From Dysidea avara (Eukaryota; Porifera; Demospongiae; Dictyoceratida; Dysideidae), in contig NC_089277.1 of NCBI RefSeq assembly GCF_963678975.1, forward strand, positions 24,564,672 to 24,628,671: a stretch of 64,000 bases of DNA, written 5' to 3'. Each line of letters opens with the position of its first letter. The stretch's first letter is position 1. The notes beneath the pieces were generated by a model. It did no database searches, had not been told where the DNA came from, and saw only the letters and a program-made list of their open reading frames with translations. A program made the position numbers and the translations under genes. Shown here in pieces: positions 34,644-46,396 of this stretch.

Positions 34644-36647
34644 TTAAACACATTTTTTACAACACTCTTTTTCACACAGATTGTATCGTTGTAATGAAGT
34701 GAGTCTAAATTGTGCCAGTGAAACTTTACATTTATTACAGCATTCTTTGGGGCATGACCCTAAACCATCCAGATGACAATGCTCTTTTTTGCATACTTCT
34801 AAAACTGGGCATTCAGGACTACATCTTTGAAATATACTGGGTTTTCCAATTGGACATCTTTCAGCAGGTAGTGTTTCATTTCCCAGTTTACATTCTATCC
34901 TTCTTCTTTGTGTGCCATCACAAAGAGCACTACACTGTGAGAACAAGTACATAGCTATATTTGTGTGTGTCTGTGTTTGTGTGCGTGTGTGTGTGTGTGT
35001 GTGAGTGTGTCTGTGTCTGTGTGTGTATTTACCTGACTCCATTCTAGTCCCTTCCACTCTGGTTGACATCCTTCACTCTTGTAGCAATCTTGTACATATG
35101 GTGGTTTTGTGGCTGGATCACACTTTATGTAGTGATATTCAGATGATGTCTTTCCTTCATAAACACAATGTATGTTTCTGTATTGTTTACCACGTTCATT
35201 GCATACAGCTACACACTACATAGGAAGAATACAATATACAATATACAATATTCGACTAGTATACTTACTTCAAACCAGTCTGATGCAACCCATATTCCTT
35301 CACAGTGAGGTCCTTGGCAAGTTCTATTTATTTCAAGCTGGTAATGGATATTTTGTAGGCAAATATTGTAATCCACTATCCTTCCATAGTTTGCACAGCT
35401 CACGTTCCTGGTCTGGAAACCTTTACCACATCTCACAGAACACTATACAGATAAGTATTATATAGTTTATCAGTGTGTGTGTATGTAGTGAGCATAGTAG
35501 TGTGCTGATTACATCATTCTATGGTATGTATGCAGTCAAAAAACTTACACTGGTCCAACTAGACTCGACCCACATATATTCATAATGACAGCCATCTCCA
35601 GTGCATGTACTTTTATCTTTGTGCTCTGTCAACATACTACAATCAAGTTTGCTTATTGGTTTTCCACTACCATCTGTACAAATTGCATTACTTCCTTTCT
35701 CACACTCAGCAGAGCACTAAAGATAAGAAAAATGTAGTTTTCATGGAATGGAGAAATTATAGTGTAGCATACACTGCACAATGCAATCTCTTTCAAGCCA
35801 ACAGTTGTCACAATTAAGGTGATAATTGCAAAATTATTTAACTTACAACACAATCGCCATCAACACATACACCACCAGTCAGACAAGGTGTCCCATCTAC
35901 CACTAAACCTTTCTTTACGGGATGTTGTCTTGGTGAACTACACATTAGTTTGCAGGGATCGCTTTCATTAATGAATGACATCATCTTCTCTCCAAACGTG
36001 TTGCATTGCTCACTTCTAAAGTCATCATCACCACCTGCACATTTCTGCATACAAAATCAAACAAACTCAATTACATTTTATCATTATATGCAGTACATCT
36101 TAAAGGCTGTACATAGGATGTGTCCATCAACCAACACTGTACATTATATGTTTGGTAATTGAAATTATGCATCTGTAAAGAAACCTATACAGACATGATT
36201 TTATTTCCTACCAAGAAATCAATTGTTGCATGACTGGATTAGCCAATTGTTATGCATATTGCTGTTACAACTGCAAGCAACATTAAAACTTGATATGAGT
36301 TAATGATTGCAGTAAATCTTCAGGGTACAAAGTACCTAACAAAACTTTACCTTCACATTGCAAACTTTAAATTCCCTCTTCGTTCCATCACAGCTAGCAT
36401 TTCTAAGAGTATTGCAGTAATATAGTTAATCACAACACATCTAACGTGCTTTGCATTGATGTTAGCTTACTGGCATGGAATGGATCTCTGCATTATTCCT
36501 ACACCACAGGTACGGGAACAAGCACTCCACTCGCTACCTAATGTCTAGAAGAGCAACAAGTTATACATTTCCAATCACAATGTTGCTTACCATGCCAACG
36601 AAAGTGATCAGAATGCCAAAAATTAGCAGCTGTTTGCAATGCTCCAT
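34644..36647 (-). CDS. Secreted TSP1-repeat protein with ADAMTS-type Cys-rich module, copy B
   Basis: Paralog of 16606-18634. Exons 36591-36647, 36471-36544, 36351-36402, 35847-36044, 35549-35716, 35269-35442, 35033-35215 and 34644-34934 have exactly the same lengths as in copy A, so the 398-codon frame is kept. All cysteines I compared are conserved. The amino-acid changes are mostly in loops: Ser to Gly before EWSAC, Asn to Ser before CDG, Ala to Glu in INASDP, Val to Asp in HKVKS, Asp-Val to Asn-Ile in DYDVC, and several in the C-terminal tail (EYC to EHC, CDK to CNK). Introns near the 5' end are almost identical to copy A, while the 3' exons and introns differ more. Both copies are probably functional. 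Secretion and matrix or cell-surface binding are inferred from the domains. Confidence 0.88.
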
Positions 36648-36704
36648 CTTCTTTATGTACATTTGAACTTGCTGAATAAATGGTGTCATGGCTAAGTGTT
36701 CACA

Positions 36705-36712
36705 TATTTATA
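36705..36712 (-). promoter_or_regulatory. TATA box of TSP1 gene copy B
   Basis: TATAAATA on the minus strand, same position relative to the ATG as in copy A. Confidence 0.55.
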
Positions 36713-37034
36713 CTGTCACAAACAGGAAATCTAGTAAACGTTGCTTGGCTATAATCAAGATTCATGGGCTATTTACAAGCACGTCAAATTACATACTAAT
36801 CCACAACACTGTTGTAGTATGGTTTACTCACACTCTTTCAAGTGCAGTACTTAATATAGTTTACTAGTGCTTGTACTGAAATTATGTGATTATCCATACC
36901 ACTGTCCATACCACATAAGCTATAAAGCCTGATCCAGCTGAGTAGTCCAGATACTATGAAGATTGAAGAAATTCCTTTTTAGTGTCAGACAGTGTATTCA
37001 GAATCAATACAGATGATTGACTATTATCTGTATT

Positions 37035-37289
37035 TGTGACCGGGCCTGCGAAAACAGGACATGTTGGCACAAACTACACCTGGTCATGCTACAGGTCATA
37101 TATCAGTACTGGAACATAATAATTGCATTCTGTAACTTACATCATAAAGCCAAGTACGTACTTACCTACTAAGAGCTGAAAATTGCATTGTTATAGCATA
37201 ATGGTATTAAAAGTTATGGGTGATGGAAATTTGAAAAAGTAGGCAATAATCATGTGTCCACATGCCCTATTTTCACAGGCCCAGTCACA
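37035..37289. mobile_element. TGTGACC-type MITE, unit B
   Basis: Ortholog of 19024-19278, same termini and length. Confidence 0.8.
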
Positions 37290-39384
37290 TTTTATCTATA
37301 TTAGTGAAAGGTATGTATACACGCCATGGCCAGACATAGACAGTCAGTAGTGGGCCTGGGAAAATACATATAAGTGTCTAACTAGACACCGTTTAACGAA
37401 CTATTATACTCATTATAGGCACTGAAGGCAATTGTCCCAATTAAGGTAAGCAAGTTCACATCACTACCAAAGAAGTATACCATAAAATGACTTTTCCATG
37501 AAAAGTCAAATCACCCCCATGGAATGTATGTACCATGAAAGTCATTTCATGGTATGCCATGGGTTGTTTTATGGGCCATGAAATGCCTATAGTTATGCAC
37601 ATCAGAATTTCATGGCATTTTCATGGCACTGTAGCTATACAGATTTCATGGGTGCAGCACTCATGAAAAGTTTAAATTAATTGGAAAACCATGTGGATTT
37701 TCCATGATTCATGGCAACTTTATATGCTGTATCTGGTAGTGCATGAATCCTTCCTCCTCCTTAACAACTACCCAAGAACTTCAAAAAGTTCTACAAGATT
37801 TTTTTCTACTGTATTACTGAAATTGTTGATGTTGATAGTTGAAGAATGTAGCAGTTAGTTATAGTTAGTTTATTTAGTCAAAACAAAACTTATGTTGTGG
37901 AATATGTGTATAGCAGTGTATGTTTGAATGACAAGATACTATCTTTTAAAGAGGATCATTTTAAAAGGAAATTAAAACTCATATTTGTACATTGTGTGTA
38001 AACTTTAATTACAAACAGGATATATAAACACAGACATTCAGTTATTTAAAATCTCTGATATGTACTTTGGTATAATAGTTCCTCATCCAAACATTGTTAC
38101 CAAATGGTATTGCTATGCTTGTTCACTAACCATAGCTTTACAAGACAGACACCACAAGGTGTTACAATTATATACTAGTTTAGAGAACAATGCCATAAAA
38201 AAATGATAGTTACACTAGTCAGAATCATTGCTGATATACTCTAAACAATAAATTGTGAATGTTGCTAGCTACAGTATGTACAACACATGACCAGTATACA
38301 GTAGACCATTTTTTTTGGGTTTTTTCTCTTCTGTAGGAGCCAGACTCAAGATGCTTGTTCTTGTGATGGAGGTTTGTTTACCCTGTATAAGCTAACTAGA
38401 GAGCTATACATATATAGCTTTATGTTAGTGAATAGTTGAAATGAATGGACCACATCAACCTACCTTCATTCCCCATCACAATATTGATCCCAATTTAAGG
38501 TACATGATTCTGCAATTTAATCAATTTTTTTATGAAGTTGTTACATGTATAGTGGGCCAATGTAATCCACATGTAATTTGTGACATGTAGTGACAATGCA
38601 AGTTATTGTAACACCTGCTATCTAGTGTACGCAACCTAGCAACAACTACATTAGCTAAGTACTGCCTATAAAAATAATAATTAATTTCAGACATCACTAA
38701 TTATTGTAGTCATGGTTACTTGTCTAGTAAAGTGAGCATGCACAAAGCATATGTGTAGTACCATTATCTTAATGACCATGTACCTATATACATGCATTGT
38801 GGTTATATACTATATACACTGTGTTATGTCTGTTTTGATTAGTTTGATTAGATCGTTTTTCCTCTGTTGCTACATGTATTGCTAAGTGATGACATCCAGT
38901 GAGAAAGGCATTTTGATTGTGTGCGTGTGCATGGGTTTTATGGTTTAGCAGTTGCTTCATGATATAGCTACCTCATCTTGCAATCATCCTGTAGTTACAC
39001 AGTGTGGGAGGGTCATCAGAATCTATCCTGGTTGGCTCTATAAAATATGATTGACCAGCAACAATGTTTTCACCTGATGGCTATTCATAAACTAGAATCA
39101 CTGTGTATAGCTCACAGATGCAAACATCAGACTCATACAGATAAATCACCTGAAGCAAATAACAACTCTATTATTTCATTGCACCTATAATTGGTAGATG
39201 GCAGAGGGGATGGTGTATGCAGTAGAGAGTGTCTTAAATGTACCTATCATATGCACACATACAATAGTTCTTAGATGATCAATACAATAGTTCTTAGATG
39301 AAATTCATTATATCATCACAAGAAGTTAGCATGGGTGTAGAAGATAAACCAACTTTAGACATGTACCAACCTGTTTATTGTACA
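37290..39384. other. Intergenic region of unit B
   Basis: Matches 19279-22065 but lacks the hAT-like element of unit A. It includes the CCATGAAA/TTTCATGG patch at 37490-37725. From about 39176 it holds sequence deleted from unit A. No gene seen. Confidence 0.5.
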
Positions 39385-39639
39385 TGTGACCGGATTTACG
39401 GAAAGGTACCTTTTTCACACACAAAACTTGACCCATTTTTTTGGATTTTAAAGCATCATACCTTTTTTGATCATGGCATATAATTGCTTGAAATTTTCAA
39501 TGAATGTAGCTACAGTATCTGGCTACATTTTAATACTAAAAGCAAGTAATTGGTATAAGGAGTCAAATGTTACATCATTTTGTTTGCTGGTGTATATGTC
39601 AAATGTGTGGAAAAGGTACCTTTCACAAATCCGGTCACA
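39385..39639. mobile_element. TGTGACCGGATTT-type MITE, complete in unit B only
   Basis: Termini TGTGACCGGATTT and AAATCCGGTCACA, with GGAAAGGTACC repeated inverted next to each. 255 bp. Unit A retains only the right end (about 22094-22123) because of the deletion there. Confidence 0.75.
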
Positions 39640-40792
39640 TATTCTATATAATTATCATAATTATCATGGTGAATTTAAATCAATAATTCAACATGCAGCT
39701 GGGTGTACGATAGGTCTAAAAATTAAACCAACTTGTTTTTATGACTTGCTGTGCTGATACAAAGTCACAATCTTGTATGACATATTTGTGTCAATGTTAA
39801 CAGTTATGTTTATTAAAAGGTTTGTGGGCAACATGTGTCCACAGAAGATGTACTGGTACACACAAACTTATGACGTCATCTAGTGATTTCCTCAGTTATT
39901 CATTCCCCAAAGTAGTGTACTGTAAAAGATTTACTTTTACTTGTTCAGTGTTGCTACGTATGCTTTTAGCTTGTGTACAGTGTACTGTGATTAGGAAATA
40001 AATAATAGAACTCAGTGTGGTCACTGTGGTGGAATGGTGGTATGTATAGCTAGACTACTATTAGCCATGCTGTGTATGTCCACAGGTGTAACCATTAATT
40101 GGTTTCCCAAATAGTATAAATTCTTTATTATATATCCTAATAACTTTTATATACTTGCAGTATCATCACAAAATTTTTAGAAGCAATTCTCTACACAATT
40201 ATGCACCAGGCTAGTAATATCAACGGGATGGTCATTCAATAATCTGCTTAGATTTGTGATGTAATTAAAATTGCATAATGGGTAAATCAATGTATAAATT
40301 TTATTGCTATAGATGCACACTGTTTCTCTACAACTTTAGAATTTTGCTACAAAGCTACATATTTAGGCACAATTAAAAAGAAAAAAATTGAGGAGAAAAT
40401 ATTATTGTATGGTGGATGAAATACTGTTGTGGGAATATACATAGGTGGCTTGTTATAATACATCCTTATAAGGAATTCTGTATTTATAAAGTGGGCTTAG
40501 AGGTTAGTGATCCAATCAAAATGCATAGTTGTTTCCATTCATCTAAAAATTAATTTCAACTAAAACTACAAAAAAATGTATGGCAAAAACTAATTGGTGC
40601 CAAAACCAAGGGGTAAACACATGATAATTAAACTTTTTACATACACCTTCCTATTGTATCTTATCAATGTGTAGTTGCTCAAATTGTATAGTGCATGCCA
40701 CCCAGTGTGTTTCCACGCTGATTAGTATGTTGAGTACATATTACTACTACACTGTACACTAAAAACAGTCAAGCTGTACTTCACCGTTCAAT

Positions 40793-40845
40793 ATTGCTGC
40801 AGACCTTCAGTGCTGGTCACTGTAAAGCATTAATACAATAATACA
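40793..40845. mobile_element. Short insertion: solo copy of the SINE-flanking repeat
   Basis: About 50 bp (GCTGCAGACCTTCAGTGCTG and onward) is present here and absent at the paralogous site near 23262 (TTTAATATTGAAAC). CAATATT occurs on both sides, so it looks like a 7-bp target duplication. The inserted sequence is the reverse complement of the direct repeat that flanks the SINE at 15558-15877. Confidence 0.6.
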
Positions 40846-42350
40846 ATATTGAAACACTGTGGTAGACATCACAAAAATATAATAACATGCATAACTTTAA
40901 AAGCATGTGCTGTAGCATGCATAAGTAAACTAAAATTTTAAAAAATTAAATGCATTGGCATTTTATTCATTTTTATTCTATTTAAAGAGATTCTTCTGTA
41001 ACACTGATCACCGGCTGTTCCACACTATCATATGTGACAAACTCATGAGTTTCAACAAATTGATCATCTTTTGTCAGGGATTGATCATCAACATCACCAC
41101 CAACAAGATCATTCATTTTACTACAGATCAGCCTATCATCATCAACATTGTCATTGATGGATGGATCATCATCAACAATAATATCGTTACTGAGTTCTAA
41201 AGCTTTGTGTTCTGGAGGACAACACCTCCACTCACAGAATAGTGAGTACCCATAGTTGTACCAGTAGCCAATACTGAACACTGACTCATCTGCACCTCCT
41301 TCAGGTGCCACTGCCACATTGTTCATGACTAGACCAGTTAAAAATAATCACCAATCCTCCAATGTAGAATATTGAGAACTGCACATGGAAAAGAAAGTCA
41401 TATAAATACCTGTACATATACACAATACATGGTACTGTAGTATATAAATTTACTGGTAAAGTGAGTAGCAAAGTGGATAAATATTTATCACACAAAACAA
41501 ATCTCATAGCAGCACAATGGTAACCGTGATAAGAGTTACTGAGTAGAAATGCGTTTAAACTCCTCACCAGTGCATGTTGTTGCATGGAGTTATAGTGGAA
41601 AAGTGTACATGTTTTTCTACAATGTTCACTACTATTGATGTTGTAGATTCGAACTATGTACATATGATAGCAGCATAATATGTTTTACCCAAGATACACA
41701 CTAACGGCATACTATTTTGGTGGTAGTAAATTATCTCTTTTGTGACATTAGATTAGGTGATTTTCTCTCAAAATACTGAGCTTGATTTTAAGGTTCTTCA
41801 CACTTGCTCACATTTATGTAAAAGTATGATACCCACACGTGACCGGATATGCAATAACCCATGCACGCATTTTTCGAATTCCTGTTTATTATTATCTACG
41901 TGCTTAGCCAAGTGCATGTTCTGGCAAAGTTTCAGCCTCATAACTTAGGGAGTTACAGTCCTACAAAAGTAGCAACAACAGAAAGACTGATTTATACAGC
42001 AAGTATAGGGAAAATAAACTGCAGGTGCTTACTAAAATGGTTGCAACTTATGAGTAAATGACATTATGGAGTTGACATTTCCACTATCATGTTCACCAAG
42101 AGTAAGACAATCAATTACTGGGTCCTTGTATCACCTTTCTTTACTACATACAAAGGCAGAATTAGTAAAGAAAACTTGATCACATACTATTGTTTCAACA
42201 TGACACAAAAATGACCACAACTTCTGTATCCTTGAGTATACTTTATCTTTATCATTGTTACTGAGCAGACAGCTCAGCTGATATGCTCAGGAAAAAAAAG
42301 AAGGAGATCACAAAATGAATTTAGCTACGTAGTTACAAAAAATACAGTTA

Positions 42351-42536
42351 TCAAGTTCCAAACAATGTTTGCAGTTCTGCTGAAAAAGAATCAATATCAT
42401 TGCACTCAATTATGGTAGATGGTAAGTTGTTCCAATACTTAATTGATCTGGAGAAAAAACTCCTTTGGTGTGAATAGGTGGATGAGTTTGGTAGAATGAA
42501 ACGATGCGGGTGATATAGTCTGGTGGATCTTGCCAT
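42351..42536 (-). pseudogene. LINE reverse-transcriptase C-terminal remnant, copy 3
   Basis: Paralog of 1032-1214 and 24781-24966 (SFFSRSIKYWNNLPSTIIEC). Confidence 0.7.
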
Positions 42537-43254
42537 TGACTACAAGATTCACTAGTCTGGTGGATCTTATACTGCAATTTGTGGGGCTGTAACTCCAAAC
42601 ATTATTGACATATGAGGCAGAAACTTTGCCAGATCATACACTTGCCTAAGTAGATTATAAATATTTAATAATCAAGAATAATGCATGATTATGTCAGATT
42701 TTTGCAGATATATCAGTATCACATATCAGTACACGAATTCAGTATTATGTGACTGGATCTGCAAAATCCGAAACAATTGCACAAGCCAAGAAAGAGCCTA
42801 ACAATAAATCTCTAGATATCTTCCTACTCAGAAGGCACTTGAAAATCTTTGTTCATTAGAAAAATCGATTTGTACAGGAAAAGAAATTACAGGTGCTTAC
42901 TAAAACGGTTGTAACTTGCGAACGCAGTGACATACAGAGTTGAAACTTGTTCCATTGTGTTCACCCTAAATAGGGAAATCGGTTGCTGGGTAAGTTTGCC
43001 TTGTATCATCTTTCTTCACTACATACAGTACAAAGGTGAATTCAGTGAAGAAAGATTAATTGCATTTAACATGCTAACTTGAGCACATGCAAACATACCA
43101 CGCCACATTATTGCATACTTTCCTACACAAACCACCCTTCCACCACACCAAGCTCTATAACATTACAGCCCGACATATTATAACAACACATCACTTTGCA
43201 GACCAGTATACAGACATATATACGTACATATACACACAACTCTTTGGGGAGATA

Positions 43255-44140
43255 CAGGGGCTGATTCAGGGGGGGGGGGGCTTTGGGGGCTGAAGCCCCC
43301 CCTTCACTTTTAGGCTTTACTTGATCAATATACTGAGTATTATAATGACATTTTGTCTTAGCATAATTAGATGATCACTAATAATACAAATACTCATAAA
43401 ACCACCTTATAAACATCTTTCCAAGGTATTATCAGTGGATTTATGCTAAAGTTTATGCAACAAGGACCCGGATCAGCATTGCAGGTGTACAAGATCGAGA
43501 TACTCTAATAGAGCAGTCAGCTAACTAGCTCTAATAGAACATTCACTGGAAGCATAATTATAGTTGGTTCTGTTATGGAATTTTTCCAGATCTACCTGCA
43601 CCTATACATACAATGAAGTGCATTTGGTCTGTTTAAGGGCTTCATTCATCTACTTGTGTAGTTAATATGTATGGCAATACTTAATCCAGGTAGACAATTT
43701 CCATTGAAAATGCTCTCAGATTCAATCTTGTATTGTTCAAATTTCAAAATTTTCCACTTTCAACATTATTATTCTAACATGCACCCATTAAGTGTTGTGC
43801 AATTGTGAGAGGGTGCATCGTGTACTTGGTTGTCTGTACCTACCCAAATGGCTTTTCCATTAACAAAGTGCTTTAGAGATCCATACCTTAGTAATCTAAA
43901 GGCAGTATATAAAATATCTACAGGCAGAAAATATCATGAATTTTATGTGGAAATGTCTCCACATTGCAGTATTTTTGCATCTATATTTCAAACTTTTCCT
44001 GGGGGGGGGGGGGGGGGGGCATGCCCCCAGACCCCCCTAGTTCCAGCATGTTTTGCACACCTCTACCCAAGAAATTAGTACCTTGAATTAGCCCCCCCCC
44101 CCCCCCCCCCCCCCTTTTATAAATCCTAGATCCGCCCCTG
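43255..44140. mobile_element. CAGGGGC-type element with 5-bp target duplication
   Basis: Termini CAGGGGCTGATTC and GATCCGCCCCTG, 886 bp. The paralogous empty site in copy 2 (about 25682) reads GGGGAGATAGGGCAAC. Here GGGGAGATA precedes and AGATAGGGCAAC follows, so AGATA is duplicated. Contains long G and C homopolymers (from 43270, from 44001, and 44093-44114). No transposase. Confidence 0.8.
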
Positions 44141-46396
44141 AGATAGGGCAACTGAGGTATGTTACCCCAGCCCAAATAGGCAATGAGTATGTGTTATCAC
44201 TGTCACAGCAAAACTTTACATAATGTATCCAGTATTACTTACATCAGCCCCAGCAGCAGCAACATTAATTTCAGTAACCACATTGCAAGCATACAATGAT
44301 TAGCACATAGTATCACTTCGACCGGGTATACATAACTTACATATCCTTTGTCTAATGCAATGAAACGAAACAAAATTTGAACTCCTCTTGAGTAGACAAA
44401 TAAGATGATACCCAAGTTTTAATTGTTAGACTTATTCTTCACTAAGAACAATCATTCAAAAAAATTACAGAACTGTTTAATTATATGCAAGCATGTCACC
44501 CATTGTACTCAATGTTTTAACTGTAAAATATAGGCTTATATGATTATGTTAGTTTTAGCAGATATTAAGCATCAAGCTTTGTTTTTAGCATACTGTGTAA
44601 AATGAAAAACGTAACTGGCACAATAAGGTACGTAGATGTGCTGCTATTGTATATATAAGATCAAATAACACATGGTAGCCAAACTTCAATAAACCCCAAT
44701 AGACAGAATAAGTCATTTTAAAACATTCAGTCCAATATGTATGTGACTCTGTGTATACATGATAGTAGAACCTGTAAGTAGAGCTACTAAAGCACTGATA
44801 GTACAAGAGTGCTATATTATATAGCGAGACCACTTTTTGAGTGCTATATGTGACATATAGCACAAGCCTAGGTAGTGCTTTAACTGTTATAGAGAACTGT
44901 CATACACGAAACAATTAGAAACTCATGGAGTGCTCCTGAAATTAAATACCTTCGGTAAAATAGGCATTTTGTCTGTGTTTCCCCTGCATTATAATAATGT
45001 TCTGGACTTGGATGAGTCTAGTACCTTTTGCAATGGCAAAAAGTTTTCAATTGTGGTACTAATAAGCATATTTCCATGGAATCATCCGTTTATGTCAGCA
45101 AAACTTAGCAAGAATGTTCACTGCTGCTAACCACAAGTTACCATCATCGAAGTCTTCAAGTATGTCTAGATCAAATCCAGTGGTTCTAATCGCACAGGTT
45201 GGGTTGGAAGCTCTATAACTACCTGGTATAGAACTGTGTACTACCCAATATAAAAGAGTTGTGTTCTGTTACAGTATGGCTATTATAAGAACTGTTTTTG
45301 TACTTTGATCCTCCCATACAAGATTCTTTATAGTATTACAAGTACATATAAGTGAAGACTAGGAATTTTAAGTTCGATTAGGGATCATAGAATAAAAAGT
45401 AGTAGGGAAACAAGGAATGTTGCCTACACCTGCAAATATACTAATGGACATTTAATCCTTAATTCATCTACTTTTTTCTATGATTCCTAATCAAACTTAA
45501 CATTCCTAATACTTGTTTGTTTACTATTTTATAACATTATTATGACTGGTGAACCCACACTTACCACATCAAAAGGAAGGATGGCACCAGAGTTAAATAT
45601 TTTCATCTGGACACGTGCTCCAGCTATCAATTACTGACTCAAAAGTGAAGTGGCCATTACACTTCGCTTTCAGCTATGTTCAGCCTGTTTCAAGTGAAGA
45701 ACACTTGGAGAAGTGCCTCTGCAATCAATCCGCTTACCACGGAAAATATGAATGATTCCCATTTATAAATGTAGGGAAGCCATTCCACTACTTTGGGCTG
45801 TCAGCAAAAAATGGGACACAAAGGAGGACAAAGGTAAGTCCATGATGCATGTATTGTATTGGGACACAAAGGAGGACAAAGGTAAATCTATTATGTGTGT
45901 ATTGAATAAGTACTGGGGTATGCAAAAAGACAATTCTTGGGATAAAGAGACATCAAACTGTGAAAAAATCAAGCTTGTAGCCTTAGCCGTTAGCAATTTA
46001 TGCTATCATGAAAGTATCGGGCAGGCTGGCAGGCATCCAGGCAAGTAGGCAAGGCAGTTAGTCAGTAGAAAATTCCATTGATTTTTTTAAAAAAATTGTA
46101 ACAATCAATTGGAAGCATTTAGGGTCGCATTTTTGGGCTTGGTTACACCTAACCAATACTGGCAAGGTGCCAGGATGGCATTGTGATACTGGCTTTTGGA
46201 TGACATTTTTGGCCACAAAAACCCAAGCCTCCTAATAAAGAACTGTCATATCCCAGACATTGTTTCACTACAAATATGCATGCCTATGCTTGTACTGGCG
46301 TACAGAGTTGGGACCAACTTAAACTGCTCACTGTGAAAATTTGCAAATCCACCAAGGTTAAGTTTTAGCCCTACATTTACTTTGCAGATACAAGTA

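Noticed and set aside
36421-36440. TAA stop in an upstream extension of exon 3 of TSP1 copy B
   Set aside because: The extension is intron. The phase left by exon 2 requires the acceptor CTCTTAG just before AAATGCT, so the stop is not in the coding sequence.
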